Assembly (NCBI GenBank): GCA_945875845.1
Contig: CAMCMB010000010.1
Span: forward strand, 62,001 to 126,000
DNA from: Pirellula staleyi DSM 6068
GTDB lineage: Bacteria > Planctomycetota > Planctomycetia > Pirellulales > Pirellulaceae
Direction of reading: 5' to 3'
DNA: 64,000 nucleotides
A program made the position numbers and the translations under genes. Position 1 is the first letter of the stretch. Each line of letters begins with the position of its first letter. Under the pieces are notes generated by a model. The model did no database searches, was not told the DNA's origin, and saw nothing but the letters and a program-made list of their open reading frames with translations. Shown piece by piece: positions 1 through 8,270 of this stretch.

Positions 1-1
1 C

Positions 2-622
2 ATTTCGATCCACCCCGAGTTAGACAAGTTGGAAATCGAGCTTCAGGATTCTTTCTTTGATATTGGCGGATCGAATCAGATTTCGTGGCCCGGTTCGCAC
101 ACCATTGAGATGCCTCTCGATATGGCGTCGCGAAATGGATCCACACATGCCAGTCCGTCCCAATACTCCATCAGTCAAATCCCCGGTGAGCTGGCGTCGC
201 AGAATGCACTCAATGAGCGTCGCAAGGAACGATTAGCAACCCGGTTCTCTGTGGCGCTAGCCTCTGGCCGATATTCCGAACTTCAAGATTCTGCCACGCA
301 AAATCTAAAGGGTGAACTTGCCGATACCGAACGGCGTTTGGCGAGGCTCAAGACCGAGCCGATGCGACGTTGGGCGCTCGGTTTCAGTTGTCTCGCCTTT
401 GTCTGGATGGGCGTTCCGATGGCGGTCTTGATTCGAAGCGCCGATTACTGGTGGACGTTTGGTGTTTGCTTTATACCCGTCTTGCTGATCTACTACCCGA
501 TATTTGGACTCGCATTAGAATTCTCGAAGGATGGAACTTGGCCCGCAGTCAGCCTTTGGCTAGGAAATGTTACCTTGGCATTGATCGGTACTTGGCTGAT
601 GCGAGCGGTCGTGAAAACTTAG
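2..622 (+). CDS. LptF/LptG-family permease, C-terminal part
   Basis: The reading frame is open to the left edge of the window, so only the C-terminal ~206 residues are seen. The visible part has a polar periplasmic-type segment, then a charged linker (residues ~85-110), then three hydrophobic segments (about residues 120-140, 150-170 and 180-200). That is the ending expected of LptF/LptG (YjgP/YjgQ) permeases, the inner-membrane subunits that feed lipopolysaccharide into the Lpt bridge. The two ExbD/TolR genes follow after 15 bp and overlap each other, suggesting one operon for envelope work. Family assignment rests on topology and motif feel. It could be another membrane protein with a three-helix C-terminus. 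Confidence 0.72.
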   Translation: MSIHPELDKLEIELQDSFFDIGGSNQISWPGSHTIEMPLDMASRNGSTHASPSQYSISQIPGELASQNALNERRKERLATRFSVALASGRYSELQDSATQNLKGELADTERRLARLKTEPMRRWALGFSCLAFVWMGVPMAVLIRSADYWWTFGVCFIPVLLIYYPIFGLALEFSKDGTWPAVSLWLGNVTLALIGTWLMRAVVKT

Positions 623-637
623 CCCCTTGAAGTTATT

Positions 638-1060
638 GTGAGAATCCCGAACTACCGAGGCACTCAACGCGTCGCCATCAACATGACGCCAATGATCGAT
701 GTGACGTTTTTACTGATCATTTTTTTCCTTGTTAGTAGCCATTTGGCCAAACAAGAGAACTTCACCAAACTCGAGCTGCCGATTGCCACTGCTGGTACAC
801 CTGATTTCTCGGACCGACCAACCTTGACGATCCAAGTGTTGGCTAGTGGTGAGTATCAAATCGCAGGCCAAACGATGCCGCTTGATCAAGTGCGGCGATC
901 CATTCTTGCCCGGAAAAAAGTTGACGAAGCAATGCTTCGCGTCCGAATCCGGACCGATCGGCAAACCGACTACGAACACATTGGAGCTCTTTTGAAGATC
1001 TGCGCGATCACAGGGGTCAACGACGTTTTTTTTGCCGTCTACGAGGAGCGAACGCAATGA
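638..1060 (+). CDS. ExbD/TolR-family biopolymer transport protein (first copy)
   Basis: This 140-residue protein has one N-terminal membrane helix preceded by NMTPMIDVTFLLIIFF. That matches the ExbD/TolR signature, in which the aspartate in MIDV lies in the helix and takes part in proton-driven coupling with an ExbB/TolQ stator. The C-terminal periplasmic domain is small and of the ExbD type. The start is GTG at 638, 15 bp after the permease stop, and the gene overlaps the next one by the ATGA junction at 1057-1060. No ExbB/TolQ gene is visible in the window, so the partner may be upstream or elsewhere. Confidence 0.9.
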   Translation: MRIPNYRGTQRVAINMTPMIDVTFLLIIFFLVSSHLAKQENFTKLELPIATAGTPDFSDRPTLTIQVLASGEYQIAGQTMPLDQVRRSILARKKVDEAMLRVRIRTDRQTDYEHIGALLKICAITGVNDVFFAVYEERTQ

Positions 1061-1527
1061 GAACTACTTACTCGAATCGCTCGTCGCAAAGCTCGATTGA
1101 CAGTGTGATGACACCCATGATCGATGTTGTTTTTTTGCTTCTTGTCTTCTTTCTTGCGACGGCCTCCTTTCAACGCCAAGAAAAATCTTTAACAAGTGCA
1201 GTGGCCGCAGCACCCGATGCCGTTCGCCAAGGGAACAACCCGGATGACAAACCACCCCCTGGTTTGACAGACCTCAGCGATGTCATCGTTGAAATTCGTC
1301 GATCCAATGGCAAGCCGTCCGGTGAATCCGTGGAATATAAATTGAACGGCGAAGCGATGGACACGTTCAAAACGCTGACTCAACGCCTTGGAGGAATCTT
1401 AAAGATTCGCTCCGACGTACCAATCGTGATTCACCCGGACAACAACGTACCCGCAGGCGAAGCCATTCGCGTTTACGATACGGCCCGAGCCAATGGATCG
1501 GTGGCGGTTTTTCTCGTTGGGAAATAG
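1057..1527 (+). CDS. ExbD/TolR-family biopolymer transport protein (second copy)
   Basis: A 156-residue protein with the same architecture as its neighbour: SVMTPMIDVVFLLLVFFLA carries the conserved aspartate in the single membrane helix, followed by a periplasmic domain with a Pro/Asp-rich linker (residues ~55-75). The ATG overlaps the stop of the first ExbD gene by four bases, so the two are translationally coupled and probably act as a heteromeric pair. The gene ends the LptF-ExbD-ExbD run; the next gene is convergent on the opposite strand. Confidence 0.9.
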   Translation: MRTTYSNRSSQSSIDSVMTPMIDVVFLLLVFFLATASFQRQEKSLTSAVAAAPDAVRQGNNPDDKPPPGLTDLSDVIVEIRRSNGKPSGESVEYKLNGEAMDTFKTLTQRLGGILKIRSDVPIVIHPDNNVPAGEAIRVYDTARANGSVAVFLVGK

Positions 1528-1589
1528 ATGGGCGATCAACCTGTTGAGACAGTCGATTCACAGTCAGGCGAAAGCGAGCAGTGGACGAA

Positions 1590-3260
1590 CTACCGCCAGA
1601 ATGGCTCGTCGGCAAGCGGTGATCGCAAAGCTCTCGCGTTGTCGTTTTTGCCTTTCGAGGAATCGTTCGACGACTCCAGAGAAACGCGATTGGTCTGCAG
1701 CCGATCCACCACCATTCGTTTTTGAAGTGACTTCAATTGGATCGATACGCCACCGCTCACGATGGCTGACACCGATCCGCTTGACTCCTTGTAGGTCGCG
1801 GCCACGGATTCGATTTCACGTGGAGCCATTGCCAACCGAGGTTGCACTTTGGGGTCGTCGATCGCTAAAAAAGCCCTGCCATTTCCTTTCGCCATTTCAA
1901 CACGCACAATTTCGAGTGCGACAGCTAGATCGAAAATGTGTCGAAGTCGTCCATAGCATGGATACTCGCGTTGCAGTTTACCGAAGTTCTGTGTGAAGCC
2001 TTTTGCAAACGCTTCGGCAGCAATATCCGGCTCATTTGCGGCGACTCGTTCACCCGTGGTTTTCAACATTTGGGCTTCGCTCAAGACTTGCACATTCGAC
2101 GAAGCGAAGCAATAAATCTTACGATCTGGATCCATGGGTATCTTGTGATCGGTCAGAGAGAACCACCATCGAACCAATCCGGAATCTTTCGAACGATTCT
2201 TGAAGATTTGCATTTCCTGCCAATACGAATTCATCGATGCAGGCCGGTGCTCCAGTGCTAGTCCCATTCGTTTCATGTGAGCATCCGCTAAAATCATCGC
2301 GTAGCCCGTGGGTGAATCCTGTGGGAGTCCAATGATCTTGGTGTTTTGTGGACCAAGTTTCGTTCGCCATTCCTCCACCCATCTTTCCGGATTTCGTTGC
2401 AAGGAACGCATCGAGACAGGCGTACGAGCCATTTCGTAAGCCTCGGACAAACGCTTTGGATCGGGATCGATGGAGCATCCAAAGAAACCATCGCCAGAAA
2501 GGACTTGTGGAGCGATGCAGAGAACGTCTTCCAGCAGAACGGGCGGCAAGCCGGTTTCGAGGTTCAGTAGTTCGCCCGACGGTTTGATCGAGATATCTCC
2601 TGCCGGTCCACCTAACAACCACTCTTGGGATTGTTGATCGAATGCCAGGTAATCGATTCGAAACAATCCACCTAACAATTCCATGGCGATTGAGGCTCGT
2701 GATGAATTAGCGGGTTCCATGCGTTCTGCGACTTGCTGATCGAGCATGGTTAGCGATACCCAACGAAGCGGGCTGGGCGCTTGCCAGTCCCCGAGTCCGG
2801 TTAACGCTATCGAAGATGGTTTCGAATCGTCCTGCGGAAACTTCACGACGGGAACCGTTGATTTGTTCGGATCGAATCGCTCGATCACGCCATGGGCGTC
2901 TATGCGAACTCCGTTTGTAAATGGCATCATCGACGAGGTGCCGCCCGCAGACTGCCAACCTCCGTCGACCGTGTTCTCGATTAACTGAATCAAATCGAAG
3001 TAGTTGGCCATGGAACCGCCACCGTTGGGTTGGTTGCCTGGCCATGTTTGATGCAGTGAACTGAGCCATCTTTGACGCTGCTCATTCGGAAGCGAACGAA
3101 TCGCCGCTATCGCCTGCGCGCTTCCACCCGTTTGAAAGGACTCCTTGAGGTTTTGCAGTTGCGTCAAGTCATCGTCAATGAATTCGGCCCGCGAAGCAAG
3201 AGAATTCAGCAAGACGACGGATGCCAAAATCAAAACACGGCACTTCAATGACGCGTGCAT
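1590..3260 (-). CDS. exported DUF1598-like protein
   Basis: The start is set at 3260 because a strong ribosome-binding site (GGAGG, about 7 nt upstream on the minus strand) precedes that ATG and the protein then opens with a clean signal peptide (MHASLKCRVLILASVVLLNS, cut near SRA-EF). A longer frame to 3317 has no such signal. The mature protein (~530 residues) has an N-terminal helical part. From about residue 200 it has a region with RIDYLAFDQQSQEWLLGGPAGD and a following CSIDPDP motif, resembling the planctomycete DUF1598 family. Function is unknown. The C-terminal tail is Ser/Asp-rich and low in complexity. It converges on the ExbD operon and is divergent from the recombinase gene. Confidence 0.7.
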   Translation of the reverse strand: MHASLKCRVLILASVVLLNSLASRAEFIDDDLTQLQNLKESFQTGGSAQAIAAIRSLPNEQRQRWLSSLHQTWPGNQPNGGGSMANYFDLIQLIENTVDGGWQSAGGTSSMMPFTNGVRIDAHGVIERFDPNKSTVPVVKFPQDDSKPSSIALTGLGDWQAPSPLRWVSLTMLDQQVAERMEPANSSRASIAMELLGGLFRIDYLAFDQQSQEWLLGGPAGDISIKPSGELLNLETGLPPVLLEDVLCIAPQVLSGDGFFGCSIDPDPKRLSEAYEMARTPVSMRSLQRNPERWVEEWRTKLGPQNTKIIGLPQDSPTGYAMILADAHMKRMGLALEHRPASMNSYWQEMQIFKNRSKDSGLVRWWFSLTDHKIPMDPDRKIYCFASSNVQVLSEAQMLKTTGERVAANEPDIAAEAFAKGFTQNFGKLQREYPCYGRLRHIFDLAVALEIVRVEMAKGNGRAFLAIDDPKVQPRLAMAPREIESVAATYKESSGSVSAIVSGGVSIQLKSLQKRMVVDRLQTNRVSLESSNDSSKGKNDNARALRSPLADEPFWR

Positions 3261-3363
3261 AAGCGATCCTCCGTGGGCAAACGAACGAGAAGGGGATTGG
3301 CATGTTAAACCGGACACTACGGGCTTGTTGATTTAATGAGTCTTTACCTAAGCTATGGTTTTA

Positions 3364-3423
3364 TCATAACCCGAAACGTGAGTGAGGGGCAAAGAGTCCC
3401 TCGTTTACACTTCGGGTTGTGAT
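3364..3423. repeat. inverted repeat, family A (AACCCGAA...TTCGGGTT)
   Basis: Two arms of about 21 bases (3368-3388 and 3398-3418) face each other around a ~9-base loop. The left arm reads AACCCGAAACGTGAGTGAGG and the reverse complement of the right arm differs from it at only a few positions. The outermost 8 bases pair perfectly and flanking bases extend the stem. A single related arm (acaacccgaagcgttagcgg) recurs near 12977-12996. It lies in the divergent spacer between the DUF1598-like gene and the recombinase. It could act as a transcript hairpin or be a REP-like element. Confidence 0.7.
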
Positions 3424-3614
3424 TAAATCAGCAAACCCCTAACGCGTTCCTGCTGATTAAGACGGTAGTTTCAATATACCGGAGTTTGCGGTCTGGCAGC
3501 CTGTTTTTCCAGGATGTCGGTGCGCATGTCACGGATTTGGATGTAAACTTGGACGCCGACCAGGGCTTTTTCGCCCTATTGACGATGGAGTTGCGACGGT
3601 GGAGACCGACCAAG

Positions 3615-4556
3615 ATGCATACGGAAATCGCACAGTTTCTAAGATATCTCGACGTTGAAAGAAACGCGTCCGACTTAACCATTAAATCCTATCGTGAGGA
3701 CTTGATGGATTTGGCCGACTTTCTGACCGACGAAGGAGCCAAGAAAGTGACGCCGCGAGACGTCGACTCCTCCCTTTTGCGAGGATATGTTTCCGCATTG
3801 CACGATGCGGGATACGCTCGCACCAGCATCTCGCGAAAACTAGCCTCCCTTCGAAGCTTTTATCGCTTTGCTCAAAGGGAGCAGATGGCGGATACGAATC
3901 CTGCGAAGCCACTTCGCAATCCGCGGGGCCAACGCAAACTTCCTCATTTTTTATCCGCAGAAGAAATCCAGCAATTGCTCGCATCGCCCGACTCCAACCA
4001 TGCGATGGGATTGCGAGACATCGCCATTTTGGAAGTCATCTACAGCGCGGGGCTTCGAGTCAGCGAACTTGTCGGAATGAACGATCGCGATCTGGACTTT
4101 GAGGAAGGGGTCGTTCGCGTTCGAGGAAAAGGTCGCAAAGAACGATTCGGAGCGATCGGAGACTTTGCTTCCAAGGCATTGAATCGCTACTTTGCGGTTC
4201 GAAAACGAGCCGATCATGGCGACACGAAAGAGCTTCCGACATTCACCAATAAATTCGGTCAGCGACTAACCACTCGCAGCGTGGCTCGAATGCTGGAAAA
4301 ATACATCAAGGAATGCGGACTCGACACGCGTACCACGCCGCACACCTTGAGACACAGTTTCGCGACCCACCTTCTCGATCGCGGTGCCGATATTCGAAGC
4401 GTCCAAGAGTTGCTCGGTCACAAAAGCCTTGTTACGACCCAAATCTATACGCATGTCAGCACTGCCAACTTAAAACAAGCCTATGCAAAAGCCCACCCAC
4501 GGGCCTTGAAAAGACCATCCCATGCAACGAAGGTATCAACCGCGAGGTCGGAGTAG
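3615..4556 (+). CDS. xerC: XerC/XerD-type tyrosine recombinase
   Basis: From the ATG at 3615 the protein is 313 residues, the usual XerC/D length, beginning MHTEIAQFLRYLDVERNAS. A longer frame to 3486 would add an N-terminus not expected in the family. The N-terminal SAM-like DNA-binding domain covers ~1-90. The catalytic domain shows the first Arg in SAGLRVSELVGM (~residue 150), the HTLRHSFATHLL box (His and second Arg, ~241-244), LLGHKSLVTTQIYTHVS with the His and the nucleophilic Tyr (~278). Such enzymes resolve chromosome dimers at dif. The 3' end overlaps the convergent rsmG by 21 bp. Whether it is XerC or XerD cannot be settled by eye. Confidence 0.88.
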   Translation: MHTEIAQFLRYLDVERNASDLTIKSYREDLMDLADFLTDEGAKKVTPRDVDSSLLRGYVSALHDAGYARTSISRKLASLRSFYRFAQREQMADTNPAKPLRNPRGQRKLPHFLSAEEIQQLLASPDSNHAMGLRDIAILEVIYSAGLRVSELVGMNDRDLDFEEGVVRVRGKGRKERFGAIGDFASKALNRYFAVRKRADHGDTKELPTFTNKFGQRLTTRSVARMLEKYIKECGLDTRTTPHTLRHSFATHLLDRGADIRSVQELLGHKSLVTTQIYTHVSTANLKQAYAKAHPRALKRPSHATKVSTARSE

Positions 4557-5300
4557 CTGCAAGATCGTGCTTTCGGATTCCGTGTCCGGCATAGCATAGG
4601 CTGCCACTCGACGCAGTTCGATGTTTTTCAGGGCTCCTTTGTGTCGGGCCTCGCCTCGCTCTTCGACCCATTTCGGGCCCTTGATCGCGAGCAGCCTGCG
4701 AAATTTATGCCAATCGTCTTGGAGCCACGTGCACAATCGAATCAGCGGTCCAACTGCACGAGCAGTCAACGTGTCGTATCGGAATTCCTCCAAAACCTTT
4801 TGAACACTCAGCGGATAGACAGGGATTTTCAATTGGAGGTGATCGACAACCCGTGTCATGACGGTCGCTTTTTTGGCAACACTGTCGCATAAAGTCACTT
4901 GGACATCCGGACGCAGGATCGCGACGAGCACACCCGGCACACCGCCCCCAGTACCGATGTCGAGAATCTCCTCACCGGGCTCAATGAGTTTTGCAAGTTG
5001 CCAAGCGTCCAGCAAGTCTCGCTTTACAAATAACTCTGGAGTTGTGTGACGGGTTAAATTGATGCTCTGATTCCAAGACCAAACCTGCAAGCAGTACTCA
5101 GCAATCTGATTCCATGATTCTGGCGAAATATCATTGATTGCCAATGGTTCCGCAAACAGGTGCAGTTGGACAAGCAGTTCGGCAGCATCCCCTTGGAACA
5201 TTGGCGGTCGCTGTTTGATGCTGGCGCTGCCATTTTCGGCTCCTGTGGCGAGTTCGGCTCCGTTGTCCATGGTGGGGTCTGCGTCGTCTGAATTTTGCAA
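4536..5300 (-). CDS. rsmG: 16S rRNA m7G527 methyltransferase RsmG (GidB)
   Basis: A 254-residue protein with an N-terminal ~30-residue extension followed by the GidB/RsmG fold. Diagnostic features are the NQSINLTRHTTPELFVKRDLLD segment (residues ~75-96, shortened here in reading), the SAM-binding glycine loop ILDIGTGGGVPGVLVAI (~112-128), VTLCDSVAKKATVM and the RAVGPL segment. It would N7-methylate G527 of 16S rRNA in the 30S subunit. The start could be at 5300 or at a downstream Met (residue 11 or 34), because the extension is poorly conserved-looking. It converges on and overlaps the recombinase gene by 21 bp. Confidence 0.93.
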   Translation of the reverse strand: MQNSDDADPTMDNGAELATGAENGSASIKQRPPMFQGDAAELLVQLHLFAEPLAINDISPESWNQIAEYCLQVWSWNQSINLTRHTTPELFVKRDLLDAWQLAKLIEPGEEILDIGTGGGVPGVLVAILRPDVQVTLCDSVAKKATVMTRVVDHLQLKIPVYPLSVQKVLEEFRYDTLTARAVGPLIRLCTWLQDDWHKFRRLLAIKGPKWVEERGEARHKGALKNIELRRVAAYAMPDTESESTILQLLRPRG

Positions 5301-5417
5301 GTTTTTGTTTGGATTCTTTTAGAATGATGTTAAAAAGAGACTAACTCGGGCCTTCAAGTGTAACTTAGTCGTCCAACTCAATACAGTCTTAAACGCTGCA
5401 TCGAACGAAACAGGTCA

Positions 5418-6785
5418 ATGAAAAAAGGGTTATCCTCAGGTTTTCGAACAGCCCACAGAGTGTGCCTGCTACTTTTCGTAGCGGAAAAGCGCAAGCTGTC
5501 CGGTGAGGATTCCTCAAGGAAGATTCACCGGGAGGCTCGCGCCTCTCCGCTTTTACTCCTGGGATTAATGGTTTTTTTCCTCGTTGTCTCGATGGAAAAA
5601 GCGGAATCCCAACAATCCAATCGGACTCGGGTGGCTGTTGACATCCTCAATCTCAAATCGCGTCAGCAGTTCCGGGGGATCGTGCTCAATGCGAACACCA
5701 ATGAAGATCTCAAGATCGCGGTGTCTCGCGAATGGTTCCAACATGTCGATGAGAAGGCCTCTGGCAAGATCGATAAAGAAGCGAAGAGCGAGGAAGAGCG
5801 CGCAAGGCAACAACTCAAAGGCCGACTCGAGCAACTGACCTCCACGGGCAAGCATCCTGCATTCGACTTCTTTGTCAAAAAGGAGCTTGAACGCGTTACC
5901 GCCGCGATCGCCGCTCCACCCGACAACGAAGGCCAGTTCTTAGTGGTGACGCTCAAACGTTCGCAAATCGCCAGCTTGATCGTAGCCTCCGAAGCCAACC
6001 GCCGGGTTGCTATTTGGGGTTGGTCTGAGAGATTGCCCAAAATGGAATCTCGCGAGGTTTCGGACATCCTCAAAGAGCTCAAGAGCAAAGACAAGGACTT
6101 CGATGCCACGTTATCCCTACCCGATCTATCGACCCGTTTTCCCATGATGGAGCAAAGCGAGTCGCAATGGAGAACACGATTGGCCATTGTTTCGCACGGA
6201 CTTGCTGAACGCATCGAATTCCAAGGGTCGGGCAAGGTGATGATCCAAGTGGGCGACGACAAACAGCCTCAAAACGCAAATGCGATCATGACGCAAATGC
6301 TACAAGCACAAACGGAATCCGTCCTCGGTGAGTTTCTCGGTGAGCTTCTCGGCGATCCAATCAATAAGTCGCCTTTGCCTGATGGCAAGCCGGATTGGAT
6401 TAAAGCCGCGATTGCCAAAACGGAATCGCTAGGAGTGGGTTATTTTCATGCGACTCATGTCAAATTAGACCCGTTCGGCGAGACCGCTTCGGTGGAGTCC
6501 GTGTTTATGGTGAAGCATGATGAGGGTGATTGGAGAGTCGCTTGGAATGGGAGGCGAGATGAGCGTGCTAGCCAGCAGACGGCTGCCAGCATTGCACGCG
6601 TAACCAAAGACTCGCAGATCGAATCGTTGAAAAACAGTCTGCAAGCCATTGTTGGCGTGAATGACGCGTTTGACCGAGCAATTCGATTCGGAGCGGCCAC
6701 GATGACGGCTCAGCAAAGCGTCAACGATCAGTTCGAAACGTTTGTGGAAAGGTATTTGCGACGATTAGACGGCCCGCCTTTGTGA
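5418..6785 (+). CDS. exported/anchored protein of unknown function with a repeat in its N-terminus
   Basis: I do not recognise this 455-residue protein. A hydrophobic stretch (SPLLLLGLMVFFLVVSM, residues ~43-60) looks like a signal peptide or anchor. The rest is soluble with a charged region (~105-135, Lys/Glu-rich, coiled-coil-like) and no familiar motif. The first ~45 codons are made of a family-B inverted repeat (5478-5557), so the reading frame runs through a repeat element. The true start may be ATG 5568, but that would shorten the signal peptide, so the element may have been recruited as coding sequence. It converges on the DUF1501 gene over a shared hairpin. Confidence 0.6.
   Translation: MKKGLSSGFRTAHRVCLLLFVAEKRKLSGEDSSRKIHREARASPLLLLGLMVFFLVVSMEKAESQQSNRTRVAVDILNLKSRQQFRGIVLNANTNEDLKIAVSREWFQHVDEKASGKIDKEAKSEEERARQQLKGRLEQLTSTGKHPAFDFFVKKELERVTAAIAAPPDNEGQFLVVTLKRSQIASLIVASEANRRVAIWGWSERLPKMESREVSDILKELKSKDKDFDATLSLPDLSTRFPMMEQSESQWRTRLAIVSHGLAERIEFQGSGKVMIQVGDDKQPQNANAIMTQMLQAQTESVLGEFLGELLGDPINKSPLPDGKPDWIKAAIAKTESLGVGYFHATHVKLDPFGETASVESVFMVKHDEGDWRVAWNGRRDERASQQTAASIARVTKDSQIESLKNSLQAIVGVNDAFDRAIRFGAATMTAQQSVNDQFETFVERYLRRLDGPPL
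5478..5557. repeat. inverted repeat, family B, inside a coding N-terminus
   Basis: The left arm begins GTAGCGGAAAAGCGCAAGCT and continues to about 5511. The right arm (5522-5557) is its imperfect reverse complement, reading as AGCGGAGAGGCGCGAGCC when inverted. The same arm sequence occurs as an inverted pair at 57230-57310, so this is a dispersed element. Here it lies within the open reading frame starting at 5418. Confidence 0.72.
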
Positions 6786-6840
6786 GGCGAGCAGCAGGCT
6801 GAAACCTACCTGCCGCGTGGGCGTTTCGGCATGCTCGCCT
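6785..6840. terminator. bidirectional hairpin between convergent genes
   Basis: AGGCGAGCA (6785-6793) pairs perfectly with TGCTCGCCT (6832-6840), and an inner GCAGG/CCTGC stem lies between them. It fills the 54-bp gap between the convergent genes ending at 6785 and 6840. There is no long T-run, so termination activity is inferred from position and structure. Confidence 0.5.
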
Positions 6841-8240
6841 TAGGCAAGGATTTCTTTCGCGACTTCACCGTACACATCCGTGAGTCGGAAGTCTCGTCCC
6901 GCGTAACGATAGGTGAGTTTGGTGTGATCGAAGCCGAGCAGGTGCAAGATGGTTGCGTGTAGATCATGAGTACCTATCTTGCCGAGGACCGACGTGCCGC
7001 CCGTTTCGTCGGTTGCTCCGTAGCGGGTACCGCCTTTGACTCCACCGCCGGCCATCCACATCGTGTAGCCTGCGTTGTTGTGGCGCCGACCGTCGCCGCC
7101 GTTCGCTTGGTCTTGCGGGCTGCGGCCGAATTCACCGCCCCATAGCACGAGCGTATCCTTGAGCATATCACGCTCTTTCAGATCCTGAAGCAACGCAGCG
7201 ATGGGTTGATCGACGGCGAGGCAGTTCTCCGTCAAGGCAGACTTCAGGTTATTGTGTTGATCCCAGCCCTTCTTGCTGACTTGGATGAATCGGACGCCAG
7301 ACTCCGCAAGCCGCCGTGCCATGAGGCATTGCGTGCCGAATTCTTTGGTGGCGTCGCGGTTGATTCCATAGCGCTCGATGGTTCCAGCCTTCTCGGCTTT
7401 GAGGTCGAGCACGTTGGGGACGGATGTCTGCATCCGATAGGCAAGCTCGAAAGACTGAATAACGCCATCCAGCTCTGGGTTGCTGGGATGTTTCTCTAGA
7501 AGATCTCGATTCATCTCCTGGATCAAGTCGATCTGAGAACGTTGACGACTGGTCGTAAGATGGCCGTTGCGGATATCGGCGATGCCGCCCGCTTCCAGAT
7601 CCACGCGTGTGCCCTGATACGACGCCGGCAGAAACGAGGAACCGTAGTTCTGTGCTCCGCCAAGACTCACGGGATTGATCGTGATGAATCCCGGTAGGTC
7701 CTGATTTTCCGATCCCAATCCGTAGGTCGTCCACGCACCCATGGATGGCCTGACGAAGTTGGCGCTACCTGTGTGGAGTGCAATGGTCGCTTGTGGATGA
7801 GCGGCGTTCGAAGTGTGCATGCCGTTGAGCAGACAAAGATCATCGGCGTAGCGGCTGACCTCAGGAAAGAGCGAACTGATTTGCAAGCCACTTTTGCCTT
7901 TGGGCTCGAATTTGAACTGGGGTGCAAGGAGCGTACCTCCTTTGCGTTTGTCGCCATCCGAACGGGCCATGGATTTACCGGCGTTCGCTTTGAGTTCTGG
8001 TTTCCAGTCGAATGTATCAAGGTGACTTGGCCCACCCTGCATAAACAGGAAGATGACGCGTTTGGCTTTGCCCGTAAAGTGCGGTTGCTTTGGGGCTAAA
8101 GGCGAAGTGAAATCCTCCGCAGTTGCGCGGATTTTTTCGGCATTTAGGGCTGCAAAGGCGAGCCAACCGAATCCGGCGGCAGTGGATTGCAGTATTCCAC
8201 GGCGAGTGACTGGGGTGAAGGTGTTGCGGCAAGTGTTCAC
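6840..8240 (-). CDS. DUF1501 domain protein (Tat-exported)
   Basis: A 466-residue protein that begins with a twin-arginine signal (TRRGILQSTAAGFGWLAFA, residues ~12-30), so it is probably exported folded. The body matches the DUF1501 family, an alkaline-phosphatase/sulfatase-like fold: FLFMQGGPSHLDTFDWKP (~66-83), PSMGAWTTYGLG, LWGGEFGRSPQ (~362-372), GRRHNNAGYTMWMAGGG and a C-terminal TDVYGEV segment. It follows the DUF1549/DUF1553 gene with a 30-bp gap in the same direction. That pairing is repeated many times in planctomycete genomes, and the substrate is unknown. Confidence 0.92.
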   Translation of the reverse strand: MNTCRNTFTPVTRRGILQSTAAGFGWLAFAALNAEKIRATAEDFTSPLAPKQPHFTGKAKRVIFLFMQGGPSHLDTFDWKPELKANAGKSMARSDGDKRKGGTLLAPQFKFEPKGKSGLQISSLFPEVSRYADDLCLLNGMHTSNAAHPQATIALHTGSANFVRPSMGAWTTYGLGSENQDLPGFITINPVSLGGAQNYGSSFLPASYQGTRVDLEAGGIADIRNGHLTTSRQRSQIDLIQEMNRDLLEKHPSNPELDGVIQSFELAYRMQTSVPNVLDLKAEKAGTIERYGINRDATKEFGTQCLMARRLAESGVRFIQVSKKGWDQHNNLKSALTENCLAVDQPIAALLQDLKERDMLKDTLVLWGGEFGRSPQDQANGGDGRRHNNAGYTMWMAGGGVKGGTRYGATDETGGTSVLGKIGTHDLHATILHLLGFDHTKLTYRYAGRDFRLTDVYGEVAKEILA

Positions 8241-8270
8241 GGGTATTTTTCCGTATGGATTTCGTTTGAT

